A stretch of DNA of 64,000 bases from positions 1,426,001-1,490,000 of the forward strand of contig NZ_CP007501.1 in NCBI RefSeq assembly GCF_000973625.1, read 5' to 3'. Below are positions 28,711 to 36,755 of this stretch, piece by piece. The notes beneath the pieces are model-generated. The model was not told the origin of the DNA. It saw nothing but the letters and a program-made list of their open reading frames with translations, and ran no database searches. Source of the stretch: Polynucleobacter duraquae (GTDB taxonomy: Bacteria > Pseudomonadota > Gammaproteobacteria > Burkholderiales > Burkholderiaceae). The translations under genes were made by a program, and so were the position numbers. Numbering within the stretch: the stretch's first letter is position 1; each line of letters starts with the position of its first letter.

Positions 28711-29883
28711 ATGTCAACTACTGAAAACACCCTTCCCTTCATTCCGTTTACGCGCCCTCACTTTAATCAAGAAACGATTGATGCGGTTGCCGAGGTTTTA
28801 CGTTCTGGTTGGGTTACATCAGGTCCGAAGCTAGCTGAATTCGAGTCCACCTTAAGTGACTATTTCGGTGGTCGCCCTGTACGTTGCTTTGCCAACGGCA
28901 CTGCCACTATGAAAATCGCTCTCCAGGTTGCTGGTATTGGGTCTGGAGATGAAGTCATCACTACTCCGATTTCTTGGGTAGCTACATCGAATGTGATTCT
29001 GAGTGTGGGTGCAACGCCTGTGTTTGTAGATATTGACCCCGTTACACGCAACATTGATTTAAACCAAATAGCTGCAGCCATTACACCAAAGACACGCGCC
29101 ATCATGCCCGTCTATTTGGCTGGATTACCAGTCAACATGGATCAACTTTATGACTTGGCCAAGCAATACAAGCTGCGTGTAATTGAAGATGCGGCACAAG
29201 CGTTTGGGTCGCAGTGGAGAGGTCAAAAGATTGGTAGCATTGGTGATCTAGTGAGCTTTAGTTTTCAAGCAAATAAAAACTTATCCACTGTTGAGGGCGG
29301 CTGTCTTGTTCTGAACAATGCTGATGAAGCAAAACTTGCAGAGAAGTTTCGTCTTCAAGGTCTCACACGCCAAGGCATGGATGGCATGGATGTTGATGTA
29401 CTGGGTGGTAAAGATAATTTGACTGATGTGAATGCAGTAATCGGTCTTCATCAACTAAAGCAGTTGCCAGCATTTCAAGCGCGTAGAAGTTCTTTGGCTA
29501 AGCAGTATTTCGATGCAATTCGCCATGAAATGGAATCAGCGGGCCTAGGTAATCTCAATTTAGAGTTACCGGTAGAAAACTTCACTGATAGCAACTGGCA
29601 CATGTTCCAAGTTGTACTGCCGCTGGAGCAATTGAATGTGGATCGCGCACAGGTGATGTCTGAACTCAAGGATCTGGGTATTGGTACCGGTGTTCACTAC
29701 CCTTTAATTACTGGATTCACGCTTTACCAAAAGCTAGGCTTTAAGACTGAGGCTACTCCAGTAGCAAAGCGTATTGGTCGCTGCATTTTGACCCTCCCCC
29801 TTTTTCCAGGCATGGCTGATGAAGATGTTGGCCGCATAGCCAAGGGTTTGACTGGAATCCTTAAGAAACATCGTAAAAACTAG
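28711..29883 (+). CDS. arnB: UDP-4-amino-4-deoxy-L-arabinose aminotransferase
   Basis: A 390-residue DegT/DnrJ/EryC1-family PLP aminotransferase that makes UDP-L-Ara4N from UDP-4-keto-pentose and glutamate. The catalytic lysine is Lys189 in QANKNLSTVEGG, with IEDAAQAFGS (Asp160, Gln163) contacting PLP. N-terminal PFIPFTRPHFNQETIDAVAEVL and SGWVTSGP match ArnB style. It lies 14 bases after arnT. ArnB-type enzymes resemble other sugar aminotransferases; the operon decides the assignment. Confidence 0.92.
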   Translation: MSTTENTLPFIPFTRPHFNQETIDAVAEVLRSGWVTSGPKLAEFESTLSDYFGGRPVRCFANGTATMKIALQVAGIGSGDEVITTPISWVATSNVILSVGATPVFVDIDPVTRNIDLNQIAAAITPKTRAIMPVYLAGLPVNMDQLYDLAKQYKLRVIEDAAQAFGSQWRGQKIGSIGDLVSFSFQANKNLSTVEGGCLVLNNADEAKLAEKFRLQGLTRQGMDGMDVDVLGGKDNLTDVNAVIGLHQLKQLPAFQARRSSLAKQYFDAIRHEMESAGLGNLNLELPVENFTDSNWHMFQVVLPLEQLNVDRAQVMSELKDLGIGTGVHYPLITGFTLYQKLGFKTEATPVAKRIGRCILTLPLFPGMADEDVGRIAKGLTGILKKHRKN

Positions 29884-29914
29884 GGCCGAGAGCGGAATCA
29901 GGCAAAATTGCACA

Positions 29915-30886
29915 ATGACTGCAAATTTAGCTACCCAAGCCTGCAATCCCATACTCAGCGTTGTTATCCCCGTTTATAACGAGGAAGATGGCCTTCAAGC
30001 CCTGTTTGATCGTCTATATCCTGCGCTTGATGTCATGGCCAGTAAGCGCAACATTACTTATGAAGTGGTGTTTGTGAATGATGGCAGTAAAGATCGCTCC
30101 GCCGGTATCCTGGCTAAGCAAGTTGAGCTGCGCCCAGATGTCACACGTGCGGTGTTATTTCATAGCAACTTTGGTCAGCACATGGCGATCATGGCTGGCT
30201 TTGAATACTCCCGCGGCGAATACATCATCACCTTAGATGCTGACTTGCAGAATCCTCCTGAAGAAATCGATGCCCTGGTAAATGAATTACTTCAAGATCA
30301 CGACTATGTTGGCACTATTCGTGCCGATCGTCGAGATAGCTTCTTCAGAAAATTTGCTTCACGCGCAATGAATCATTTGCGCCAGAAAATCACTCGCATC
30401 ACAATGACTGACCAAGGGTGCATGCTACGTGGCTATAGCCGTCGTATTGTTGATCTCGTTCGTCAGTGTGATGAGAGCAATACTTTTATTCCGGCACTGG
30501 CTTATACCTTCGCATCTAACCCAACTGAAATTATTGTCAAACATGAAGAGCGTTTTGCCGGTGAGTCCAAATACAGCCTCTATCAACTCATTCGCTTGAA
30601 CTTTGATCTAGTAACCGGCTTCTCCGTAATGCCTTTGCAGATTTTCTCGATCCTAGGCATGTTGCTAGCAATGGCTGCGGGCAGCCTGTTTATCTACCTC
30701 CTTATTCGCCGCTTTGTACTCGGTGCCGAGGTTGAAGGGGTGTTCACCCTCTTTGCCCTTACCTTCTTCCTAATTGGCGTGATGCTCTTTGGTCTTGGTC
30801 TACTTGGTGAATATATTGGCCGCATCTACCAGCAAGTTCGCGAGCGTCCGCGCTATGTTGTGCAAACTGTTTTAGAGAAAAAATAA
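29915..30886 (+). CDS. arnC: Undecaprenyl-phosphate 4-deoxy-4-formamido-L-arabinose transferase
   Basis: A 323-residue GT2 glycosyltransferase: N-terminal catalytic domain with SVVIPVYNEEDGLQALFDRL, VFVNDGSKDRS and the metal-binding DADLQNPPEEI; then two C-terminal transmembrane helices (about 240-265 and 275-300) anchoring it to the inner membrane. It would transfer Ara4-formyl-N from UDP to undecaprenyl phosphate. The stop codon is immediately followed by the start of the next gene. Confidence 0.92.
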   Translation: MTANLATQACNPILSVVIPVYNEEDGLQALFDRLYPALDVMASKRNITYEVVFVNDGSKDRSAGILAKQVELRPDVTRAVLFHSNFGQHMAIMAGFEYSRGEYIITLDADLQNPPEEIDALVNELLQDHDYVGTIRADRRDSFFRKFASRAMNHLRQKITRITMTDQGCMLRGYSRRIVDLVRQCDESNTFIPALAYTFASNPTEIIVKHEERFAGESKYSLYQLIRLNFDLVTGFSVMPLQIFSILGMLLAMAAGSLFIYLLIRRFVLGAEVEGVFTLFALTFFLIGVMLFGLGLLGEYIGRIYQQVRERPRYVVQTVLEKK

Positions 30887-31756
30887 TTGCACGCAGTCGT
30901 CTTTGCCTATCACGATGTTGGCGTTAACTGCCTTAAGGCTTTGCTAGGTGCTGGTATTCAGATTGATTTAGTAGTTACCCATCAAGACGATCCTCATGAG
31001 AATGTCTGGTTTGGGAGCGTTGCAAAACTGTGTGAAGATCAAAAGATTCCTTACATCACACCAGACGCCAATCAGTTGATAGATCTCGTACCGCAACTCC
31101 AAAAGCTAACTCCTGATTACCTTTTCTCCTTCTACTATCGCCACATGATTCCTGCAGAACTCTTGGCCTGCGCCAGGATTGGGGCCTTAAATATGCACGG
31201 CTCACTGCTACCAAAGTACCGTGGACGGGCACCAGTCAATTGGGCCATCCTGCACGGAGAAACTGAAACTGGTGCCACATTGCACATGATGGAAGTCAAA
31301 CCGGATGCGGGAGACATTGTGGGGCAGTCAGCAGTCCACATTGGGCCCAATGAAACCGCCACCGATGTCTTTGGCAAAGTCAGCCAGGCAGCTGTCACGG
31401 TAATAAACCAGGTCCTACCCAAGCTTATTCAAGGTCATATCCCCAAAAAACCCAATAATCTGGCTCAGGGAAGCTATTTTGGGGGCCGCAAGCCTGCTGA
31501 TGGGCAAATTCTGTGGCATCAAACGGCTCAGCAGGTTCACAACCTCGTGAGAGCCGTGGCACCCCCTTATCCCGGTGCTTTTACAGACTGGCAAGGTCAG
31601 CGCATGATCGTGGCTCGCACCAGCCTAGAAGGTCCATTTCCGAGGCAGCTAGATCTTCAGGTTCCCGGCATCCAAGTGGTTGATAATCAGGTATTCGGCA
31701 TTTGTGGGGACCAAAAAGCAGTAGCGATATTGGACTGGTTTCCAGCAAAGAGCTAA
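30887..31756 (+). CDS. arnA: UDP-L-Ara4N formyltransferase (stand-alone ArnA N-terminal half)
   Basis: A 289-residue formyltransferase equal to the N-terminal domain of E. coli ArnA. Catalytic residues are at the same numbers as in the E. coli protein: Asn102 and His104 in LNMHGSLLPKYRG, Asp140 in DAGDIVG. It formylates UDP-L-Ara4N with 10-formyl-THF, giving the substrate of ArnC. The reading frame begins with TTG directly after the arnC TAA, with zero spacing, so translation is probably coupled. The protein ends near residue 289 with no epimerase part; the decarboxylase is a separate gene 45 bases downstream. Confidence 0.92.
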   Translation: MHAVVFAYHDVGVNCLKALLGAGIQIDLVVTHQDDPHENVWFGSVAKLCEDQKIPYITPDANQLIDLVPQLQKLTPDYLFSFYYRHMIPAELLACARIGALNMHGSLLPKYRGRAPVNWAILHGETETGATLHMMEVKPDAGDIVGQSAVHIGPNETATDVFGKVSQAAVTVINQVLPKLIQGHIPKKPNNLAQGSYFGGRKPADGQILWHQTAQQVHNLVRAVAPPYPGAFTDWQGQRMIVARTSLEGPFPRQLDLQVPGIQVVDNQVFGICGDQKAVAILDWFPAKS

Positions 31757-31801
31757 CAAATTACAAGCAGCACTCTTTAGATTAAAAACGAGGCAGTAAA
31801 G

Positions 31802-32848
31802 ATGAAAAAAGTACTCATTCTTGGCGTAAATGGCTTTATTGGCCATCACCTTTCAAAGCGTATCCTAGAGACAACCGATTGGCATGTCTATGGCATGGAT
31901 ATGCAAAACGATCGTCTTGGTGATTTAGTAAGCCATCGTCGTATGCACTTTTTTGAGGGTGACATCACCATCAATAAAGAATGGGTTGAATATCACATCC
32001 GTAAATGCGACGTCATCCTGCCCTTAGTAGCCATTGCAACACCTGCAACTTATGTACAGCAACCATTAAAAGTATTTGAGCTCGACTTCGAAGCCAATTT
32101 ACCAATCGTGCGCTCAGCAGTGAAATACAAAAAACATTTGGTCTTCCCATCCACATCTGAAGTCTATGGCATGTGTGAAGACAGTGAGTTTGATCCCGCT
32201 AAATCCAATATGGTTTATGGCCCAATCAATAAGCCACGCTGGATCTATGCCTGCTCTAAGCAATTAATGGATCGTGTAATCTGGGGCTACGGTATGGAAG
32301 GTTTGCGCTTCACTCTCTTTCGCCCATTTAACTGGATTGGTCCTGGACTAGATAGCATTTACACACCCAAAGAGGGCTCTTCCCGTGTCGTTACTCAGTT
32401 CTTAGGTCATATCGTTCGCGGTGAACCCATCAACGTGGTTGATGGTGGTGCGCAAAAACGTGCCTTTACTTATGTTGATGATGGTATCGACGCCTTAATG
32501 CGCATCATCGATAACAAAGATTGTGTTGCTGATGGCAAGATCTATAACATTGGTAATCCAAAAAACAATCACTCTATTCGTGAACTCGCTAATCAAATGT
32601 TAGAGATTGCTCGTAGCATTCCTGAGTACGCGAAGACGGCAAATGAAGTGAAGATAGTGGAAACCACCTCAGGTGCTTACTACGGTGAAGGTTATCAGGA
32701 TGTTCAGAATCGCGTTCCCGCAATTGACAATACGATGACTGAATTGGGCTGGAAGCCGACGATCAATATGAGCGATGCGTTGAAGAATATTTTTGAAGCC
32801 TATCGCCATGACGTAGAAAACGCACGTCATTTAGTTGATAAAGAATAA
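31802..32848 (+). CDS. arnA: UDP-glucuronate decarboxylase (stand-alone ArnA C-terminal half)
   Basis: A 348-residue extended short-chain dehydrogenase equal to the C-terminal domain of ArnA, oxidatively decarboxylating UDP-glucuronate to UDP-4-keto-pentose. The NAD motif is ILGVNGFIGHHL; catalytic residues Ser117-Thr118-Ser119-Glu120, Tyr149 and Lys153 (YACSK) correspond to Thr432/Ser433/Glu434, Tyr463 and Lys467 of E. coli ArnA by a constant offset, and Arg304 (VQNRVPAI) to Arg619, the residue that separates ArnA from plain UDP-xylose synthases. It has its own Shine-Dalgarno (GAGG). Confidence 0.92.
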   Translation: MKKVLILGVNGFIGHHLSKRILETTDWHVYGMDMQNDRLGDLVSHRRMHFFEGDITINKEWVEYHIRKCDVILPLVAIATPATYVQQPLKVFELDFEANLPIVRSAVKYKKHLVFPSTSEVYGMCEDSEFDPAKSNMVYGPINKPRWIYACSKQLMDRVIWGYGMEGLRFTLFRPFNWIGPGLDSIYTPKEGSSRVVTQFLGHIVRGEPINVVDGGAQKRAFTYVDDGIDALMRIIDNKDCVADGKIYNIGNPKNNHSIRELANQMLEIARSIPEYAKTANEVKIVETTSGAYYGEGYQDVQNRVPAIDNTMTELGWKPTINMSDALKNIFEAYRHDVENARHLVDKE

Positions 32849-32870
32849 GCGAAAGTATATTTAAAGCTTC

Positions 32871-33788
32871 ATGGCTAAGATTGCACTTAAGGTAGATGTT
32901 GATACTCTGCGCGGAACCAAAGAAGGTGTCCCTAATCTAGCGCGGACGCTAGAACGCTTTGGCCTGAAAGCCACCTTCCTATTTAGTCTGGGCCCCGACC
33001 ACACTGGCTGGGCCCTCAAGCGAGTCTTTAGGCCAGGCTTTCTAAAGAAAGTGAGTCGTACTTCCGTTGTTGAACACTACGGAGTTAAGACTTTGCTCTA
33101 CGGCGTCCTTCTTCCTGGTCCCGATATTGGCAAACAAGCTGCGACTGAAATGCGCGCCATAGATGCAGCTGGTCATGAGACTGGCATCCACACTTGGGAT
33201 CACGTTGCCTGGCAAGATGCCGTACGTAATCGCGATGCTCAATGGACTAAAGCACAGATGCAAAAAAGCTGGGATCGCTTTGTAGAGATCTTTGGTCATC
33301 CACCTGTTACTTATGGCGCTGCTGGCTGGCAAATGAATGAAGCCGCTTTTGAGCAACTCGATCAATGGGGTATCAAATATTCTTCTGATGGCCGAGCTGA
33401 ACCTAACTTAATGCCATATCGTTTTGAATTACCTTCCGGTAAAGCAAAGCACGTACAATATCCAACTACCCTACCAACGTTTGATGAGTTGATTGGAATA
33501 GATGATGCCGATGAATTTGGAGCCGTAAAAAAACTGCTTGAGATCACACAAAGTAATCCGAATGATCAGGTGTTCACTCTGCATGCAGAGCTTGAAGGTC
33601 AGAAGCTTCTACCCGCCTTTGAGCAGCTACTGGCAGGCTGGTTAAATCAAGGACATGATCTAGTGACCATGGGTGAACTTCACCAATCTTGGGCAGCTAC
33701 TAAGCAACTGGATAAAATAGCTGTGCAGCCAGTGAGCTGGGGAGAAATACCCAATAGAAGCGGTGAACTCATTTTGCAAACGGTATAA
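32871..33788 (+). CDS. arnD: 4-deoxy-4-formamido-L-arabinose-phosphoundecaprenol deformylase
   Basis: A 305-residue polysaccharide-deacetylase-fold protein, the ArnD deformylase that commits lipid-linked Ara4-formyl-N. The metal-binding Asp-x-Asp lies in ALKVDVDTLRG and the His pair in HETGIHTWDHVAW. Residues 40-75 (FSLGPDHTGWALKRVFRPGF) resemble ArnD of enterics. Follows the decarboxylase by 22 bases; last gene of the arn unit. No arnE/arnF flippase genes or ugd follow. Confidence 0.92.
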   Translation: MAKIALKVDVDTLRGTKEGVPNLARTLERFGLKATFLFSLGPDHTGWALKRVFRPGFLKKVSRTSVVEHYGVKTLLYGVLLPGPDIGKQAATEMRAIDAAGHETGIHTWDHVAWQDAVRNRDAQWTKAQMQKSWDRFVEIFGHPPVTYGAAGWQMNEAAFEQLDQWGIKYSSDGRAEPNLMPYRFELPSGKAKHVQYPTTLPTFDELIGIDDADEFGAVKKLLEITQSNPNDQVFTLHAELEGQKLLPAFEQLLAGWLNQGHDLVTMGELHQSWAATKQLDKIAVQPVSWGEIPNRSGELILQTV

Positions 33789-33836
33789 GCAAGCTCAGAA
33801 TACGTAGTACATCAAGTTAAATAAGAGAGTCCTATC

Positions 33837-34304
33837 ATGACAGTAGAAATTGGTAAACCAATGCCCCAATGTGCAATCCCGGCAACATCAGGATTGACCT
33901 TCACACCAGACTCAGCCAAAGGCAAAAAACTGGTTGTCTACTTTTATCCAAAAGATATGACTCCAGGCTGCACGGCGGAGTCCGGTGAATTTCGAGACAA
34001 CATTGAGGCCTTCACTAAAGCCAATACTTTGATCGTTGGTGTATCTCGGGATAACCTCAAGTCTCACGATAACTTCCGAAGCAAACTGGAGCTACCATTC
34101 GAACTCGTTGCCGATACTGAAGAAATCCTATGTCAAATCTTTGGCGTCATGAAAATGAAGAATATGTATGGCAAACAAGTGCGTGGCGTCGAGCGCAGCA
34201 CCTTCCTCTTTGACTCTTCGGGTAAGCTAGTAAAACAGTGGCGTGGTCTTAAGGTTCCCGGACATGTGACAGAGGTATTACAAGCAGCCCAAGAGACTAA
34301 ATAA
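33837..34304 (+). CDS. bcp: Peroxiredoxin, Bcp/PrxQ family
   Basis: A 155-residue thiol peroxidase. The peroxidatic cysteine is Cys45 in FYPKDMTPGCTAES, with the Thr and Arg of the active site (KDMTPGC, ERSTFLF). At position 50, where E. coli Bcp has its resolving Cys, this protein has Gly; another cysteine occurs near 98 (EEILCQIF). It may therefore work as a 1-Cys enzyme or use an alternative resolving residue. It is preceded by a strong GAGAG site. Confidence 0.92.
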   Translation: MTVEIGKPMPQCAIPATSGLTFTPDSAKGKKLVVYFYPKDMTPGCTAESGEFRDNIEAFTKANTLIVGVSRDNLKSHDNFRSKLELPFELVADTEEILCQIFGVMKMKNMYGKQVRGVERSTFLFDSSGKLVKQWRGLKVPGHVTEVLQAAQETK

Positions 34305-34331
34305 TTTTTAAATTAATTTAATCTAGAGCAC

Positions 34332-34359
34332 TTGCAAAGCCCAAAATTTGGGGTAAAGT
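34332..34359 (+). promoter_or_regulatory. Sigma-70-type promoter of the 34366-34527 RNA
   Basis: TTGCAA (34332-34337), a 16-base spacer, TAAAGT (34354-34359). Transcription would start near 34366-34367. It reads toward phoH. Confidence 0.55.
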
Positions 34360-34365
34360 AGTTCT

Positions 34366-34527
34366 TATGCACCGTAAACGACGGGAAAGTCTCACAATCC
34401 GTTTGACATATCAGCCTGAACACTTAAGCGCAGGCTCGGTAAACAACCCCCGCAGTTTTGCAGATCGTTCTACACCCAGTTTCGTTCTAAACCGTCATTG
34501 CAATCCGCTTGACGGTTTTTTCTTTTA
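34366..34527 (+). ncRNA. Candidate small RNA or phoH leader
   Basis: About 160 bases bounded by a promoter-like element and a rho-independent terminator, between bcp and phoH. Internal structure: AGCCTG (34413-34418) can pair with CAGGCT (34431-34436), and CGG...CCG pairing is possible in 34382-34401. I do not recognise the family with confidence; it should be scanned against 6S and other Rfam models. The same interval contains an uninterrupted 53-codon frame from ATG 34367 to TAG 34526, so a tiny leaderless gene is an alternative reading. If termination is conditional, it would act as an attenuating leader for phoH. Confidence 0.45.
34489..34525 (+). terminator. Rho-independent terminator before phoH
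   Basis: AAACCGTCA (34489-34497) pairs perfectly with TGACGGTTT (34510-34518) around a 12-base loop, followed by TTTTTTCTTTT counting the stem's last bases. The phoH Shine-Dalgarno AGGAGA begins at 34527, only a few bases after the U-run. Confidence 0.8.
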
Positions 34528-34538
34528 GGAGAGTCTGC

Positions 34539-36215
34539 ATGCCATTGCCCCCAATCCCAACTCAAATTGCTAGCCAAGTAAAAATTAGTAGCAAGGACAC
34601 CCCGAATTTAAAGAAACGTCCTGCGCCAGCAAAAACTGTTGTGATGGATAGCCATGTTCCAGACTGGACAACAGATGCAGAGGAAGATCTTTCTGCTGCT
34701 GAAATAGCGCTTGAGAAAATCAAAAGTGATCACAACCCTGTAGTTATACGTAGTACGCGCAGTGATAACAAGGTAGTGAATGTTCCAGAAAAACCAAAAC
34801 GCATTATTCGTACAGGTCCTCCGAGTCTATTTGTACTCGATACCAATGTATTAATGCATGACCCAAGCTCTCTGTTTCGTTTCTCCGAGCATGATCTCTT
34901 CTTGCCGATGACTACTCTTGAGGAGCTGGACAACCATAAGAAGGGCATGACGGAGGTTGCTCGTAACGCTCGTACAGTCAGTCGTTCCTTAGATCAATTA
35001 GTGGCTGGCACTAGCGGTACATTGGACGATGGTATCCCCCTGAGTAAGCTTGGCAATCAAGATGTATCTGGTCGACTCTTTTTTCAGACAAAGCTGACTA
35101 CTCAAGCACTACCGGAGGGCTTGCCTGAAGGTAAGGGCGATAACCTCATCTTGGCAGTGGTGAGTGAACTACAAAAGACACGTAAGGGCCAAGAAGTTGT
35201 TCTGGTATCCAAAGATATCAATATGCGCATTAAAGCGCGCGCTCTTGGTTTGCCTGCTGAAGATTACTTCAACGACCAGGTCTTAGAAGATCGCGACTTA
35301 ATGTATTCCGGAGTTATGTCACTACCCGCAGATTTTTGGCCAAAGCATGGCAAAGATATGGAGAGCTGGGCTGACGGTAAATCTGGAACAATGTTTTATC
35401 GTGTAACTGGCCCTTCAGTTCTAAGCATGCTGGTGAATCAGTTTGTCTATCAAGAAAATCCTGATGGATCCACCCCGTTCTATGCTCAAGTTAAAGAGAT
35501 CAACGGCAAGACTGCTCTCCTCCAAACCTTGAGAGACTTCTCTCATCAGAAAAATAATGTATGGAGCGTGACAGCACGCAATCGCGAGCAGAATTTTGCC
35601 ATGAATCTACTCATGAACCCGGATGTGGATTTCATTACATTGCTGGGGCAAGCCGGTACTGGTAAAACTTTGCTGGCATTAGCAGCCGGCCTTGAGCAAG
35701 TGTTGGATAGTAAGCGTTATAACGAGATCATCATCACTCGAGCTACTGTTCCTGTAGGTGAAGATATTGGCTTTTTGCCAGGCACTGAAGAGGAAAAGAT
35801 GCAACCTTGGATGGGTGCGTTTGATGACAACCTTGAGGTGCTACAACGTAATGAAGAGGGCAGCGCTGGTGAATGGGGTCGTGCTGCTACACAGGAGCTG
35901 ATTCGTTCACGAATTAAGGTGAAGAGCATGAACTTCATGCGCGGCAGAACTTTTGTGAGTAAGTTTGTGATTATTGATGAAGCGCAGAATTTAACTCCAA
36001 AACAAATGAAAACCTTGGTTACTCGCGCGGGTCCTGGAACCAAGATTATTTGTTTAGGTAATATTGCGCAGATCGATACACCTTACTTAACCGAAGGCTC
36101 TTCAGGCCTAACTTATGTGGTGGATCGCTTCAAAGGCTGGCGTCATGGTGGACATGTGACCCTGGCTCGTGGTGAGCGTTCCCGTCTTGCAGATCATGCT
36201 GCTGACGCACTCTAA
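34539..36215 (+). CDS. PhoH family PIN-domain ATPase
   Basis: A 558-residue PhoH2-like protein: disordered N-terminus, PIN nuclease-like domain (from about 95; FVLDTNVLMHDPSSL, TTLEELDNHKKG, VLVSKDINMRIKA), then a PhoH ATPase domain with Walker A GQAGTGKTLLALAAG and Walker B KFVIIDEAQNLT. Related proteins couple RNA unwinding and cleavage, from the literature on PhoH2. ATG 34539 has an ideal AGGAGA site six bases upstream; an upstream in-frame start at 34509 would lie inside the terminator and is unlikely. Confidence 0.9.
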   Translation: MPLPPIPTQIASQVKISSKDTPNLKKRPAPAKTVVMDSHVPDWTTDAEEDLSAAEIALEKIKSDHNPVVIRSTRSDNKVVNVPEKPKRIIRTGPPSLFVLDTNVLMHDPSSLFRFSEHDLFLPMTTLEELDNHKKGMTEVARNARTVSRSLDQLVAGTSGTLDDGIPLSKLGNQDVSGRLFFQTKLTTQALPEGLPEGKGDNLILAVVSELQKTRKGQEVVLVSKDINMRIKARALGLPAEDYFNDQVLEDRDLMYSGVMSLPADFWPKHGKDMESWADGKSGTMFYRVTGPSVLSMLVNQFVYQENPDGSTPFYAQVKEINGKTALLQTLRDFSHQKNNVWSVTARNREQNFAMNLLMNPDVDFITLLGQAGTGKTLLALAAGLEQVLDSKRYNEIIITRATVPVGEDIGFLPGTEEEKMQPWMGAFDDNLEVLQRNEEGSAGEWGRAATQELIRSRIKVKSMNFMRGRTFVSKFVIIDEAQNLTPKQMKTLVTRAGPGTKIICLGNIAQIDTPYLTEGSSGLTYVVDRFKGWRHGGHVTLARGERSRLADHAADAL

Positions 36216-36726
36216 GCAAACTTTTTCATGCCGCACTCTGATGGGGTGCGGCATTTTTATTTGCATCCTCCTCTTGCTGACAGGTTGCAGCAGCTTTGGC
36301 TCAAAAAATAGTACGGCCAAGGTTAGTCAGTTCAAACAAGACACGAGTGTAGGTACAGAAGACATCTCCATTGCAGCAGTAGGTTTGGTTGGCGTGCCCT
36401 ATCGCTATGGTGGCAATAATCCCAACGGGGGGTTTGATTGCAGTGGCTTAATTACTTATGTCTATAACAAGTCTGCAAATATCAAGTTACCCAGGACTAT
36501 TCAGGAGATGAGTAGTCGAGGCCAAAGTGTGGATAGTGGCCCACCTGCACCTGGTGACCTTGTTTTCTTCAACACTACTGGTGCAAAGTATTCACATGCA
36601 GGCATCTATGTAGGGCAAGGCAGATTTGTGCACGCGCCAAGCGCTGGTGGAACTGTGCGCTTGGAATACATCACTACACCCTACTGGGCAGCCAGATTTA
36701 CTGAAGCTAGAAGATTGACGCCTTAA
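36196..36726 (+). CDS. NlpC/P60 lipoprotein peptidase
   Basis: A cell-wall endopeptidase of the NlpC/P60 family. The catalytic cysteine is in NGGFDCSGLITYVY, His in YSHAGIYVG, and a third polar residue in FVHAPS. The N-terminus carries a lipobox LLLLTGCSS, so it should be an outer- or inner-membrane lipoprotein. Two starts are possible: ATG 36196, overlapping the phoH end by 20 bases and giving a basic n-region (THSKQTFSCR), or ATG 36241, giving a very short uncharged signal. I favour 36196, moderately. A terminator-like hairpin lies inside the signal-peptide coding region (36228-36258). Confidence 0.88.
   Translation: MLLTHSKQTFSCRTLMGCGIFICILLLLTGCSSFGSKNSTAKVSQFKQDTSVGTEDISIAAVGLVGVPYRYGGNNPNGGFDCSGLITYVYNKSANIKLPRTIQEMSSRGQSVDSGPPAPGDLVFFNTTGAKYSHAGIYVGQGRFVHAPSAGGTVRLEYITTPYWAARFTEARRLTP
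36228..36258 (+). terminator. Terminator-like hairpin inside the NlpC/P60 start region
   Basis: ATGCCGCAC (36228-36236) pairs perfectly with GTGCGGCAT (36246-36254), followed by TTTT. It has the form of the phoH terminator yet falls within the open frame of the lipoprotein. Confidence 0.75.
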
Positions 36727-36755
36727 CTATTAAAGCTTTTACTTCTTTATTTGAA

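Noticed and set aside
34509-34538. Upstream start for phoH at 34509
   Set aside because: It lies inside the terminator stem and loop; ATG 34539 has an ideal Shine-Dalgarno.
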